Positions 28,190-36,764 of a stretch of DNA of 46,022 nt are shown here, piece by piece. Source of the DNA: Kibdelosporangium sp. MJ126-NF4 (GTDB taxonomy: Bacteria > Actinomycetota > Actinomycetes > Mycobacteriales > Pseudonocardiaceae); NCBI RefSeq assembly GCF_000826545.1, contig NZ_CDME01000005.1:1-46022 (forward strand), read 5' to 3'. The notes beneath the pieces were generated by a model that saw only the letters and a program-made list of their open reading frames with translations, had not been told where the DNA came from and did not search any database. Made by a program: the position numbers and the translations under genes. The stretch's first letter is position 1. Every line of letters starts with the position of its first letter.

Positions 28190-28489
28190 ATGCGCGACTT
28201 CACGTACGCCGACCCGCAGGCGGAGAAGGTGCTCCGGACGTTCATCCAGGACGGTCACCTGGTCCGGTTCCCAGCCAAACGCGGCCGCAGACGCCTCCTG
28301 CTCGAACACATCGCGGCCTCGTTCGAACCCGGCCGCCGCTTCTCCGAGAAAGAGGTCGACGTCGTCCTGCGCGCGTGGTGCGACGGCGGTGAGGCCGACT
28401 ACGTCACCCTTCGCCGCTACCTGGTCGACGAGGACCTGCTCAGCCGCGAGCACGGCCATTACTGGCGTACCGGCGGCTGGGTGGCGTGA
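28190..28489 (+). CDS. DUF2087-domain protein
   Basis: 99 residues. The whole chain is a DUF2087 domain: KVLRTFIQDGHLVRFPAKRGRRRLLLEHIAASFEPGRRFSEKEV...RRYLVDEDLLSRE..YWRTGGWV. The domain has a winged-helix look and is often fused to ArsR- or MarR-like regulators; here it stands alone. Function unknown. It is 51 bp after the arginase-fold gene and convergent with the helicase gene, 5 bp apart. Confidence 0.85.
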   Translation: MRDFTYADPQAEKVLRTFIQDGHLVRFPAKRGRRRLLLEHIAASFEPGRRFSEKEVDVVLRAWCDGGEADYVTLRRYLVDEDLLSREHGHYWRTGGWVA

Positions 28490-28494
28490 TTAGG

Positions 28495-30585
28495 TCAACC
28501 TGGCCATTTCTCGTCGGTGGTCAGCACGGTCAGGCGCTGGGTGGCGCGGGTGAGGGCGACGTAGAGGGCGCGTGGGCCGGTCAGTGACTCGGTGACCATC
28601 TCGGTCGGTTCCACGAGCACCACGGCGTCGTACTCGAGGCCCTTCGCCTCGATCGCGTCGACGACCTTCAGCCGGTCGTCGTCCACTTCGGACATCCACG
28701 AGCGGATCTCGTCGACGCTCGTCATCGACGCGATCACGCCGACCGTTCCGTCCACCTGCTCCAGCAGTTGCCTTGTCGCGCCGCGGACCGCGCCGGGCAG
28801 TGACGAGGGCGCGACGACCTCGACGGTTGGTTCGAGCCCGGTATCCCTGACCGCACGGGGGAGTTCGTCGTCCCCTGCCACGTCACGCACCACGCGGGCG
28901 GCCAGGTTGAAGATCTCCGCCGAGTTGCGGTAGTTCGTGCGCAGTGTGAAACGGCGGCGCGTGGTTCGCTTGCCCAGCGCGATGTCCCGCGCCTGCTGCG
29001 CCTCGGCCACGTCCGGCCATGTGCTCTGCACCGGGTCGCCGACCAGGGTCCAGCTCGCGTACTGGCCCCGGCGCGCGATCATCCGCCACTGCATCGGCGA
29101 GAGGTCCTGTGACTCGTCGACCACGATGTGCGAGTAGTCCTCGTAGTTCTCCGGACGGCGGCGGCCCGACGGGTCCGGCTGCTCCTCCAGCATCGCGCGG
29201 CGGGTGCGGCGCTTGGGCGGCGGGCCGATGAGGGTGCGCAGTTCGTCCAGCAACGCCGCGTCCGCGACCGACCAGTCCGTCAGCCGCCACGAGGCGGCGA
29301 GCTGGTCGACCTCCCGGGCCGACAGCGTCGAGCCTGCCGCTCGGGCCAACCGGGTGCGGTCACCGAGGGAGCGGAGTACCTCGAAGGGCGTGAGGACCGG
29401 CCAGAAGACGACCACGAACCGGTGGAAGTCGATCCGCTCGCCGAGGTCGACCAGCAGGTCCTTCTTGGTCACGTGGAAGCCGTCGTAGCTCTCCGCCTTG
29501 TGCCACAACGCTTCCAGCAGCGCCTCCGCCGCGTCCACCCGGGACCGGTTGGGTAGTCGGCCGAGGCCGTGCACCTTGCGCCGGACCTTCGCCAACTCCT
29601 GCTCGTTGAGCTTGAGCACTTCGCCGCGGTACGTGATGCGCATGCCGGTCGGCGCGTCCGGTGGCGTGTCCCGCAGCGCCTTCTTCAGCACGCGCCGCAT
29701 CCGCAGCGAGCCCTTGATCGCCGCGATCGGCGCCGGGTCGATCCGGGTCGCCTCGATGCCGTCCAGCAGGTTGCCCAACGACCGCAGTTCGACGCTGTCC
29801 TCACCCATCGACGGCAGCACACGCGAGATGTACGAGGTGAATGCGGTCGACGGCCCGAGAACCAGAACGCCCGCGCTGCCCATGCGCTTGCGGTCGCGGT
29901 AAAGCAGGTACGCCACGCGGTGCAGGGCCACAGCGGTCTTGCCCGTGCCGGGCCCTCCGGTGATCTCCGTGACGCCGCGCCACGGCGCTCGGATCGCCTC
30001 GTCCTGCTCCTTCTGGATGGTCGCGACGATGTCGCGCATCTGGTCGCTGCGAGCCCGGTTCAGCGACGCCATCAACGCGCCCTCGCCGATCACCTGCATG
30101 GTGTCCGGCTGCGCGTCGGGCATCAGCAGGTCGTCGTCGATCTCCACCACCTGCTGGCCGGACGAGCGGATCACCCTGCGGCGCACCACACCCATCGGCT
30201 GCTCGGCCGTCGCCTGGTAGAACGCGGCGGCGGCGGGCGCGCGCCAGTCGGTCACGAGGTTCTCGAAGTCCGCGTCGCGGATGCCGAGCCTGCCGACGTA
30301 CAGCGTCTCGCCGGTGCTGTCGTCGAGACGGCCGAACACCAGGCCTTCGTGTTCGGAGTCGAGCGTCTGGAGGATCCGGTTGGCGTGCCGGACCATCACA
30401 TCGCGCTCGTAGAGCATGGACGCCTGCTCGAACACGGCCTCAGTTCCGGCACCGTGTGCGAGCCGATCACCGCGATCACGCATCTCTGCGGCCTCGACTC
30501 GCATCTCGGCAAGACGCGCGTAGACAATGTCCACATGCTTCTGCTCGACAGCAATCTCCGCCTGTCGGACTGCGGCCTGCGACAC
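28495..30585 (-). CDS. HelD-type RNA polymerase-associated ATPase/UvrD-like helicase
   Basis: About 696 residues from GTG 30585; an in-frame start at 30654 is possible but lies upstream of the likely -10 box TAATGT (complement of 30623-30628). The N-terminal 80 residues are a coiled coil (QAAVRQAEIAVEQKHVDIVYARL), as in HelD secondary-channel arms. Walker A is GGPGTGKTAVALHR, motif II VVDESQDLSPMQW, motif III VGDPVQSTW, motif IV region RTNYRNSAEI and motif VI YVALTRATQRL. HelD proteins dislodge RNA polymerase from DNA and some confer rifampicin tolerance. I did not see the known rifamycin-associated element upstream. Confidence 0.85.
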   Translation of the reverse strand: MSQAAVRQAEIAVEQKHVDIVYARLAEMRVEAAEMRDRGDRLAHGAGTEAVFEQASMLYERDVMVRHANRILQTLDSEHEGLVFGRLDDSTGETLYVGRLGIRDADFENLVTDWRAPAAAAFYQATAEQPMGVVRRRVIRSSGQQVVEIDDDLLMPDAQPDTMQVIGEGALMASLNRARSDQMRDIVATIQKEQDEAIRAPWRGVTEITGGPGTGKTAVALHRVAYLLYRDRKRMGSAGVLVLGPSTAFTSYISRVLPSMGEDSVELRSLGNLLDGIEATRIDPAPIAAIKGSLRMRRVLKKALRDTPPDAPTGMRITYRGEVLKLNEQELAKVRRKVHGLGRLPNRSRVDAAEALLEALWHKAESYDGFHVTKKDLLVDLGERIDFHRFVVVFWPVLTPFEVLRSLGDRTRLARAAGSTLSAREVDQLAASWRLTDWSVADAALLDELRTLIGPPPKRRTRRAMLEEQPDPSGRRRPENYEDYSHIVVDESQDLSPMQWRMIARRGQYASWTLVGDPVQSTWPDVAEAQQARDIALGKRTTRRRFTLRTNYRNSAEIFNLAARVVRDVAGDDELPRAVRDTGLEPTVEVVAPSSLPGAVRGATRQLLEQVDGTVGVIASMTSVDEIRSWMSEVDDDRLKVVDAIEAKGLEYDAVVLVEPTEMVTESLTGPRALYVALTRATQRLTVLTTDEKWPG

Positions 30586-30686
30586 CCACGACCCCCGGTT
30601 CGTTCTTTGGGACGGAAGAGCCACATTACGCTCTCTCAGCGGTTGACAAACCACTTGTCCAGCGGATGTTGGTCCAGATCACTTTC

Positions 30687-30732
30687 CACGTACGTGAAAG
30701 CTTGACCAACTCCGGCGCCGGAACAACATTAT
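30687..30732 (+). promoter_or_regulatory. Promoter of the SDR gene with adjacent 10-bp palindrome
   Basis: TTGACC (30702-30707) and CATTAT (30727-30732) are spaced 19 bp, and the -10 ends 6 nt before the ATG at 30739, consistent with leaderless transcription. The perfect palindrome CACGTACGTG at 30687-30696 lies just upstream, between this promoter and the divergent helicase gene, and could bind a regulator. Confidence 0.45.
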
Positions 30733-30738
30733 GCCCCC

Positions 30739-31461
30739 ATGACATTGACTGCTGTCGTCACAGGCGCGGGCACCGGAATCGGCCGCGCGATCGCATCACG
30801 GCTGGTCAGCGACGGGATGGACGTGGTGATCACCGGGCGCAGGCCGGACGTGCTCGCCGCGACCGCCGCGGAGATCGGCGCGAAGCACGTCGTCTTCGAC
30901 GCCACCGATCCGATCGCCGTCCAGGCGGCGCTCGACCACCTGCCCCGGACCGTCGACGTACTCGTGAACAACGCGGGCGCCAACATGGCCCGCCAGGGCG
31001 TCGCCGCGCCCGCCGGTGACCTGGCGGCGCTGAAGCGGCTGTGGCTGGCCGACTACGAGTCGAACGTGATCTCCGCGGTCCTGGTCACCGAGGCACTGCT
31101 GCCCCGGCTGGCCGAGAACGGCCGGGTCGTCAGCATCGGCTCGATCGCGGGCATCCGCGGCGGCGGCTCGTACGGGCCCGCGAAGGCCGCGATCGTGACC
31201 TGGAACGTCGAGCTGGCAAAGAAACTCGCAGGCCGTGCCACCGTCAACGTGGTGGCACCAGGCATGACCGTCGGGACCGACTTCTTCAACGACACGCTCA
31301 CCGACGAGCGCAGGGACTTCCTGATCAAAGAGATCCCCTCCGGTCGTCCCGGCACGCCCGACGACGTCGCCGCGGCCGTGTCCTACCTGGCCTCACCCGG
31401 CGCGGCACACGTCACCGGGCAGGTGCTGCACGTCAACGGAGGCGGCCACAACGGCCGGTGA
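30739..31461 (+). CDS. Short-chain dehydrogenase/reductase
   Basis: 240 residues. The nucleotide-binding TGAGTGIGRAIA, NNAGAN, catalytic Ser in SIGSIAG, and YGPAKAA (Tyr and Lys) are all intact. The C-terminal GQVLHVNGGGHNGR is typical of the classical FabG-like group. The residues after the second strand, ITGRRPDVL, suggest NADP(H) use. Substrate unknown. It is divergent from the HelD gene and 12 bp before rsmD. Confidence 0.9.
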   Translation: MTLTAVVTGAGTGIGRAIASRLVSDGMDVVITGRRPDVLAATAAEIGAKHVVFDATDPIAVQAALDHLPRTVDVLVNNAGANMARQGVAAPAGDLAALKRLWLADYESNVISAVLVTEALLPRLAENGRVVSIGSIAGIRGGGSYGPAKAAIVTWNVELAKKLAGRATVNVVAPGMTVGTDFFNDTLTDERRDFLIKEIPSGRPGTPDDVAAAVSYLASPGAAHVTGQVLHVNGGGHNGR

Positions 31462-31473
31462 GATCATGACCCG

Positions 31474-32031
31474 GTGACTCGGATAGTGGCAGGTACGGTC
31501 GGCGGCCGCCGGTTGGCCGTACCACCCCGGGGGACAAGACCGACGTCCGAACGGGTGCGTGAGGCGCTGTTCAGCGCCGTCGAGGCCTGGATGGACCTCT
31601 CGAACGCCCGGGTGTTGGACCTCTACGCCGGGTCGGGCGCGCTGGGCCTGGAGGCCCTGTCCCGAGGCGCCACCTCGGTCACGTTCGTCGAAGCCGACCG
31701 CACGGCGTTGTCGGTGCTCAGGGCGAACATCACCACGGTCGGCCTGTCCGGTACCTCGGTGGTGCCCGGCAAGGTGGCAGGCTTCCTCGCCGGTGAACCG
31801 TCGCCGTACGACCTCGTGCTCGCGGATCCGCCCTACGACCTCGATGTCACCGCGGACGTCACCGCGCTGTCCGGCTGGACCGCGCCGGGTGCGCTGATCG
31901 TGCTGGAGCAGTCGGTACGAGCCAAGGACCCTGTCTGGCCTGCCCCGATCGAGGCGATGCGCAGGAAGAAGTACGGCGACACCGTGCTGCACTGGGCTGA
32001 ACACCCGGGGGCCGAACACCCGGAGGAGTGA
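31474..32031 (+). CDS. rsmD: 16S rRNA (guanine(966)-N(2))-methyltransferase RsmD
   Basis: 185 residues from GTG 31474. The family N-terminus RIVAGTVGGRRLAVPPRGTRPTSERVREALF is present in pieces typical for RsmD (GGRRL, RPTSERVREALF). The SAM site is LDLYAGSGALGLEALSRG and the catalytic motif IV is DPPYDL. It precedes coaD, the usual bacterial arrangement. Confidence 0.94.
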   Translation: MTRIVAGTVGGRRLAVPPRGTRPTSERVREALFSAVEAWMDLSNARVLDLYAGSGALGLEALSRGATSVTFVEADRTALSVLRANITTVGLSGTSVVPGKVAGFLAGEPSPYDLVLADPPYDLDVTADVTALSGWTAPGALIVLEQSVRAKDPVWPAPIEAMRRKKYGDTVLHWAEHPGAEHPEE

Positions 32032-32082
32032 CTGGCAACACGGGAGGAGTGGCCGGTGCCGTTCGGCTGCTACTTTCGGGCC

Positions 32083-32565
32083 ATGCGGAGGGCGGTCTAC
32101 CCGGGCTCGTACGACCCGGTCACCAACGGGCACCTCGACATCATCGAACGGGCCGCTGAGGTCTTCGACGAGGTCGTGATCGCCGTGATGATCAACAAGT
32201 CGAAGCAGACGCTGTTCACGGTCGAGGAGCGCACCGAGATGCTCCGCGACGTGACCAGCCACCTGACGAACGTACGAGTGGACTCCTGGTACGGATTACT
32301 GGTCCACTACTGCGAGAAGCACGGGATCAAGGCGATCGTCAAGGGCATGCGCGCGATCAGCGACTTCGACTACGAACTGCAGATGGCGCAGATGAACCAG
32401 CAGCTGTCGGGAATCGACACGCTGTTCATGCCGACCAGCCCGGCGTACAGCTTCCTGTCCAGCTCACTGGTCAAGGAAGTGGCGAAGTACGGCGGCGACG
32501 TGTCCCACCTGCTGCCCGCGCAGATCAACGACCAACTGCTCAAGCGCCTGGCCGAACGCGCCTGA
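32083..32565 (+). CDS. coaD: Phosphopantetheine adenylyltransferase
   Basis: Transfers AMP from ATP to 4'-phosphopantetheine in coenzyme A synthesis. 160 residues from ATG 32083, the standard length; the in-frame GTG at 32056 would add nine unconserved residues. The nucleotidyltransferase motif YPGSYDPVTNGHLDII has the T/HxGH element as NGHL. KGMRAISDFDYELQMA and SSSLVKEVAKYGGDV are family signatures. Confidence 0.96.
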   Translation: MRRAVYPGSYDPVTNGHLDIIERAAEVFDEVVIAVMINKSKQTLFTVEERTEMLRDVTSHLTNVRVDSWYGLLVHYCEKHGIKAIVKGMRAISDFDYELQMAQMNQQLSGIDTLFMPTSPAYSFLSSSLVKEVAKYGGDVSHLLPAQINDQLLKRLAERA

Positions 32566-32584
32566 CAGGTTCGCGCTGACACAC

Positions 32585-32638
32585 GCAACCAATGTGGCCT
32601 TCGGTGCGCTGGCTGCAACCAAGGCGGCCTTCGTTGCG
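32585..32638 (+). repeat. Two-copy 24-bp repeat, each a weak hairpin, after coaD
   Basis: GCAACCAATGTGGCCTTCGG (start of copy 32585-32608) and GCAACCAAGGCGGCCTTCGT (start of copy 32615-32638) are 30 bp apart and differ at 4 of 24 positions. Copy two folds on itself (GCAAC.AAGGC with GCCTT.GTTGC). They may act as coaD terminator. Confidence 0.6.
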
Positions 32639-32692
32639 GGGGCGCACCAGCGTTCAAGACCTGCGGCACACGCGGACACCAGTCTGTGCCTC

Positions 32693-33343
32693 ATGAACGA
32701 CTTGGTCCGTGTGGCCGTCTACGCCCACTTCGCCCGTACAGGTGACGCGCCGTCGGTACAGGACCTGGCGGCTGACACCGGTTTCGACCCCGCCGACGTC
32801 CGCCAAGCGCTGCGGGCGTTGCACGACCGGCGTGATCTGGTCCTGCGCGACGGTGTGATCGTGCTGGCGCACCCGTTCGCCGCCATCCCACTCGGTTTCT
32901 CCGTGATGGGCGCGAAAACCCTGTGGTGGGGCGGATGCGCCTGGGACTCGTTCGCCATCCCGCACCTGCTCGACACCGAACCGGACGTCCTGGTCGCCAC
33001 GCGCTGCCCGGCCTGCGACACGCCCCACGCCTGGGTGGTCGGCCGGGACGGCCCGCCCGAGGGCGACCAGGTGGCGCACTTCCTTACGCCGGTGTCCCGG
33101 GTGTGGGACGACGTCGTGCACAGCTGCGCCAACCAACGCCTGTTCTGCTCGACCGGCTGCGTCGAGGCGTGGCTCGATGGCCGTGAACCCGGCTATGTCA
33201 TGGATCTGGCCACGTTGTGGCGGCTTTCGCGCGGTTGGTACGCCGGTCGCCTGCGGCCCGGGTACGTCCGTCGGGAACCGGCGTCGGCGGCGTCCTACTT
33301 CGCCGAGGCCGGGTTGCGCGGGCCGTTCTGGGGCTTGGAGTAG
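32693..33343 (+). CDS. Organomercurial lyase (MerB)-like protein
   Basis: 216 residues from ATG 32693; the in-frame upstream part (from 32594) runs through the repeat and is rejected. The N-terminal winged-helix part (residues 1-60) and the active site are those of MerB. C82 and D85 in GGCAWDSF and C145 in HSCANQRLF have exactly the spacing of the Cys96/Asp99/Cys159 triad of R831b MerB (constant offset of 14). It should be able to cleave C-Hg bonds, yet no merA, merR or mer transporter is present. Extra Cys pairs (CPAC 105-108, and C152, C156) are seen. Confidence 0.82.
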   Translation: MNDLVRVAVYAHFARTGDAPSVQDLAADTGFDPADVRQALRALHDRRDLVLRDGVIVLAHPFAAIPLGFSVMGAKTLWWGGCAWDSFAIPHLLDTEPDVLVATRCPACDTPHAWVVGRDGPPEGDQVAHFLTPVSRVWDDVVHSCANQRLFCSTGCVEAWLDGREPGYVMDLATLWRLSRGWYAGRLRPGYVRREPASAASYFAEAGLRGPFWGLE

Positions 33344-33349
33344 GCGCGC

Positions 33350-33805
33350 TCAGAGCTTGAGCTTCATGCCGACGTGACTGGCCTCGAAGCCGAGCCGCTC
33401 GTAGAACCGGTGCGCGTCCGTCCTGCTGGCGTCGGTGGTCAGCTGGACCAGTCCGCAGCCGCGCCGCCCGGCTTCCGTGATCGCCCACTCGATCAGCTGC
33501 TGGCCGAGCCCGCCGCCGCGGCGGTCCTCGTGCACCCGGACCGCCTCGATCGTCGCCCGCTTCATGCCGAGGCGGGACAGGCCCGCTGTGAACGTCAGCT
33601 GCATCGTGCCGACGACCTCGCCGTCCACCTCCAGTACCACCAGGTGCTGGTTGGGGTCGGCGTCGATCTCCGCGAAGGCCGCCAGGTACCTCGGGTCGCC
33701 GGGGCTTTCCCGTTTCGCACCGAGCTGGTCGTTGGCGATCATCTCCACGATCGAGGGCACGTCCGCCGCCGCAGCTCGCCTGATTTGCATGGACATGCCG
33801 TCCAT
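33350..33805 (-). CDS. GNAT-family N-acetyltransferase
   Basis: 151 residues from ATG 33805; in-frame ATGs at 33796 and 33790 are alternatives. The acetyl-CoA loop is VHEDRRGGGLGQQLIEWA (R/QxxGxG/A) and the C-terminal AHRFYERLGFEASH is typical. The order resembles PhnO/AttT-like small-molecule acetyltransferases. Substrate unknown. It is convergent with the MerB-like gene (6 bp apart). Confidence 0.88.
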   Translation of the reverse strand: MDGMSMQIRRAAAADVPSIVEMIANDQLGAKRESPGDPRYLAAFAEIDADPNQHLVVLEVDGEVVGTMQLTFTAGLSRLGMKRATIEAVRVHEDRRGGGLGQQLIEWAITEAGRRGCGLVQLTTDASRTDAHRFYERLGFEASHVGMKLKL

Positions 33806-33845
33806 GATTCATCCGGGTGTCACTCGACCTGATTACTTTTGGTGA

Positions 33846-34265
33846 ATGACCACCATCACACTACGCACAGTGAAGATCCTGTTCGCCCTGGTGATCGGTC
33901 TCGTCGGGGTCGCAGTGCCCGCGGGTGCGGGCCAGGTCCCAGCGAATGTCGCCGTCCAGGCCGCGTGCGGGGACACGTCCGGATATACCAAGGTCAACCT
34001 CTCCGCCCTGCCCAGCCAGGCCACCGACACCGTGAGCCTCATCCAGAAGGGCGGCCCGTACCCGTTCCCACAGGACGGCACCGTCTTCCAGAACCGCGAG
34101 AAGATCCTGCCGCTGTGCTCGACCGGGTACTACCACGAGTACACCGTCAAGACCCCGGGAAGCTCGACGCGCGGCGCGCGTCGGATCGTCACCGGCAACG
34201 CGGGCGAGTACTTCTACACCGCCGACCACTACGCCAGCTTCAAGCTCGTCAACATTCGCGCCTGA
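33846..34265 (+). CDS. Secreted guanyl-specific ribonuclease (RNase Sa/T1 family)
   Basis: 139 residues with a signal peptide (residues 1 to about 28, VPAGAG). The mature part aligns clearly with Streptomyces RNase Sa: LSALPSQATDTVSLI, FPQDGTVFQNRE, GYYHEYTV, STRGARRIVTG and DHYASF. Catalytic residues correspond as E98 (Glu54), R109 (Arg65), R113 (Arg69) and H128 (His85), and E85 in QNRE is the guanine-binding Glu. The two mature Cys (C41, C91) are not at the RNase Sa disulfide positions. It cleaves RNA after G outside the cell. No barstar-type inhibitor gene is adjacent. Confidence 0.93.
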   Translation: MTTITLRTVKILFALVIGLVGVAVPAGAGQVPANVAVQAACGDTSGYTKVNLSALPSQATDTVSLIQKGGPYPFPQDGTVFQNREKILPLCSTGYYHEYTVKTPGSSTRGARRIVTGNAGEYFYTADHYASFKLVNIRA

Positions 34266-34281
34266 CACACCGCCGAAGTCC

Positions 34282-34315
34282 ACCCCAGTCCGCTTGTCAA
34301 CAGGCAGACTGGGGT
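34282..34315. terminator. Hairpin after the ribonuclease gene
   Basis: ACCCCAGTC (34282-34290) pairs perfectly with GACTGGGGT (34307-34315) around a 16-nt loop. It lies between the ribonuclease gene and the sepIVA ribosome-binding site; no T-tract. Confidence 0.6.
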
Positions 34316-34352
34316 TGGCGGAAAATGTTTGGAGACGAGGGAGACAGTCAGC

Positions 34353-35120
34353 GTGTACCGGGTGTTCGAGGCGCTCGACGAGCTCGTCACGATCATCGAG
34401 GAGTCCAGGGGCGTCCCGATGACCTCCAACTGCATCGTGCCCCGGGGCGACTCCCTCGAGCTGCTCGACGAGATCCGGGACGCCATCCCCGGCGAACTCG
34501 ACGACGCGCAGGACGTGCTCGACAAGCGCGACGAGATCGTCGGCAAGGCCGAGCACGAGGCCGCGACCAAGGTCAGCAAGGCCACCTCCGACGCGGAGAA
34601 CACGCTGGCCAGCGCCCAGGCCGAGGCCGAGCGCATCCTCGCCGACGCCCGTGCGCGCGCCGAGCGCATGATCGGCGACGCCGAGCAGCAGGCCGACCGC
34701 GAGATCGAGAAGGGCCACGCCGAGTACGAGGAGCTCGTCGGCCGTTCGCACGCCGAGGCCGAACGCATGCTCCAGGCCGGTCGCGAGTCCTACGAGCACG
34801 CCGTCGAGGACGGCAGGCTCGAGCAGGCGCGCCTGGTCTCGCAGACCGAGGTCGTCCAGGCCGCGCACGTCGAGTCCAACCGGATACTGGAAGCCACCGC
34901 CGCGGAGTCCGACCGCCAGCGTGCCGAGTGCGACGCCTATGTGGACGGAAAACTCGCCGAGTTCGAGGACCTGCTCGCGCACACGCTGCGGACCGTCGGC
35001 AAGGGCCGCACGCACCTGCGTGCCACCCAGGCCACCGGTGTGCACGCGCCGAATCCGCATGTCCAGGGGATGCTGCCGCAGCACAACGGTGTCGCGCCGT
35101 ACGACTACGACGGTCATTAG
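34353..35120 (+). CDS. sepIVA: Septation/DivIVA-domain protein SepIVA
   Basis: 255 residues from GTG 34353, with GAGGGAG about 9 nt upstream. The start VYRVFEALDELVTIIEE and GVPMTSNCIVPRGDSLELLDEIRDAIPGEL-type N-terminus is nearly that of mycobacterial SepIVA (Rv2927c), an essential coiled-coil division factor. Residues about 50-215 are an acidic coiled coil rich in Ala/Glu. The C-terminal 40 residues are non-helical (HAPNPHVQG). It precedes DUF177-rpmF-rnc-mutM as in mycobacteria. Confidence 0.9.
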   Translation: MYRVFEALDELVTIIEESRGVPMTSNCIVPRGDSLELLDEIRDAIPGELDDAQDVLDKRDEIVGKAEHEAATKVSKATSDAENTLASAQAEAERILADARARAERMIGDAEQQADREIEKGHAEYEELVGRSHAEAERMLQAGRESYEHAVEDGRLEQARLVSQTEVVQAAHVESNRILEATAAESDRQRAECDAYVDGKLAEFEDLLAHTLRTVGKGRTHLRATQATGVHAPNPHVQGMLPQHNGVAPYDYDGH

Positions 35121-35206
35121 TCGCCCCGACTTAGCGCCTGGCCTCCCGGTCACGTACGCTTGTCGGGTTGACCTTTCCCGCCCCAACTACCTACCCGAGT
35201 CGAAAC

Positions 35207-35797
35207 ATGTCCGAAAATCGGCAGGCCACCACCCGGAACGCCGCCGCCAGCCCGTGGGTGATCGATACCCGTGAGCTCGGCCGCCGCCCGGGTAGCAGTC
35301 GTCCCATCCGCCGTGCGGTGACTCTCGAGTCGCAGCTTGGCGTGGAGGATGTCATCGCCGCCCCGCGCGGCGCGGTCGTCGAGGTGGACGTGCTGCTCGA
35401 GTCGGTGGTCGAGGGGGTACTGGTCTCCGGCACCGCGTCGGCGCCTGTCGAAGGCGAATGCGCACGGTGCCTCGACCCGCTGTCCAGCGAGGTCGAGGTG
35501 GAGCTGACGGAACTGTTCGCGTATCCGAACAGCGCCACCGAGGAGACCACGGACGAGGACGAGATCCCGCGCCTCGTCGACGACCGGATCGACCTGGAGC
35601 CCGTGGTCCGCGACGCTGTCGTGCTCACGCTGCCCCTGGTCCCGTTGTGCAGGCCCGACTGCGCCGGGCTGTGCCCCGGTTGCGGAGTGAAGTGGGCCGA
35701 TCTCGGCCCCGACCACGGGCATGAGAAAATCGATCCCCGCTGGGCCGCGTTGCAAGAGCGGCTCGGGGATTCCAGTGACCGACCTGAGGAGAAGTAG
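35207..35797 (+). CDS. YceD/DUF177 family protein
   Basis: 196 residues from ATG 35207 ([10 protein letters not shown]); an in-frame TTG at 35168 is an alternative and has a TACGCT -10-like box 8 nt before it. Conserved Cys pairs [10 protein letters not shown] and [13 protein letters not shown] probably bind zinc. YceD is tied to 23S rRNA/large-subunit assembly and is almost always next to rpmF, as here (2 bp apart). Confidence 0.88.
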   Translation: MSENRQATTRNAAASPWVIDTRELGRRPGSSRPIRRAVTLESQLGVEDVIAAPRGAVVEVDVLLESVVEGVLVSGTASAPVEGECARCLDPLSSEVEVELTELFAYPNSATEETTDEDEIPRLVDDRIDLEPVVRDAVVLTLPLVPLCRPDCAGLCPGCGVKWADLGPDHGHEKIDPRWAALQERLGDSSDRPEEK

Positions 35798-35799
35798 CC

Positions 35800-35982
35800 G
35801 TGGCCGTTCCCAAGCGGAAGATGTCGCGCTCGAACACGCGCTCGCGCCGCGCACAGTGGAAGACCACTGCGATTCCACTTGAGCCGTGCAGCAACCGCGC
35901 TTGCCGCCAGCCCAAGCCCCAGCACGTCGCCTGCCCGAACTGCGGCCAGTACAACGGCCGCCAGGTCACGCAGCCTGCTTGA
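35800..35982 (+). CDS. rpmF: Large ribosomal subunit protein bL32
   Basis: 60 residues from GTG 35800. [20 protein letters not shown] is diagnostic. It keeps four Cys (PCSNRAC and ACPNC) for a zinc ribbon, so it is the zinc-binding version, as is the bL28 in this window. GAGGAGAAG directly upstream is the ribosome-binding site inside the DUF177 end. Confidence 0.95.
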   Translation: MAVPKRKMSRSNTRSRRAQWKTTAIPLEPCSNRACRQPKPQHVACPNCGQYNGRQVTQPA

Positions 35983-36008
35983 TCGAAAAGGCGGAGGCAT
36001 ACAGGGCA

Positions 36009-36764
36009 ATGGGAGGTAGGGCCGGCCGGAACGGCGCAGGAGATCCCAGCACGCTGTCGGACGCGCTCGGCGTCCAGCTGGAGGCCGACTTGTTGCAGCT
36101 CGCCCTGACCCATCGTTCGTACGCGTACGAGAACGGCGGCCTGCCACCCAACGAGCGGCTTGAGTTCCTCGGCGACTCGGTGCTGGGCATGGTGATCACC
36201 GATCACCTGTACCGCACGCACAGTGAGTTGCCCGAGGGCCAGCTGGCCCGGTTGCGGGCGAGCGTGGTGAACATGCACGCGCTCGCGCGGGTGGCCCGCG
36301 CTCTCGGCGCAGGCGGTCTGGGCACGCACCTGCTGCTCGGTCGCGGTGAGGAGCTCACCGGAGGCCGGGACAAGGCCAGCATTCTCGCCGACACGCTCGA
36401 AGCCGTGATCGGCGCGGTCTACCTGCAGGAAGGCATCGACGTCGCGCGGGAGGTCGTGCACAAGCTGTTCGACCAGCTGCTCGACGAGGCGCCACGGCGC
36501 GGTGCCGGTCTTGACTGGAAGACCAGCCTGCAGGAGCTGTGCGCGTCGGCCGGGCTCGGCGTACCGGAGTACCGGGTCGAGGAGGAAGGACCGGACCACC
36601 GCAAGGAGTTCAAGGCGACCGTCGTGGTCGCCGGACAGAGCTACGGCAGTGGTGACGGTCGCACCAAGAAGGAAGCCGAGCAGAAGGCGGCGGAGGCGGC
36701 GTACCGCGAGCTGTCCGAGATCCATCTGCCACCACAGAACGGCATCGGCGAGAGCGGTGCCTGA
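36009..36764 (+). CDS. rnc: Ribonuclease III
   Basis: 251 residues from ATG 36009, with GGAGG about 12 nt upstream. The signature [14 protein letters not shown] carries the catalytic acidic residues, and [15 protein letters not shown] holds the second set. The dsRNA-binding domain is at residues about 165-235 ([10 protein letters not shown]...[15 protein letters not shown]). It processes rRNA and structured mRNAs. It overlaps mutM by 8 bp. Confidence 0.95.
   Translation: MGGRAGRNGAGDPSTLSDALGVQLEADLLQLALTHRSYAYENGGLPPNERLEFLGDSVLGMVITDHLYRTHSELPEGQLARLRASVVNMHALARVARALGAGGLGTHLLLGRGEELTGGRDKASILADTLEAVIGAVYLQEGIDVAREVVHKLFDQLLDEAPRRGAGLDWKTSLQELCASAGLGVPEYRVEEEGPDHRKEFKATVVVAGQSYGSGDGRTKKEAEQKAAEAAYRELSEIHLPPQNGIGESGA

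Noticed and set aside
32594..32692. Longer start of the MerB-like gene
   Set aside because: The extra 33 codons run through a non-coding repeat; ATG 32693 starts the family-like N-terminus.
33861..35186. 441-codon minus-strand frame over the ribonuclease and sepIVA genes
   Set aside because: It crosses two well-supported genes and their gap without any domain.
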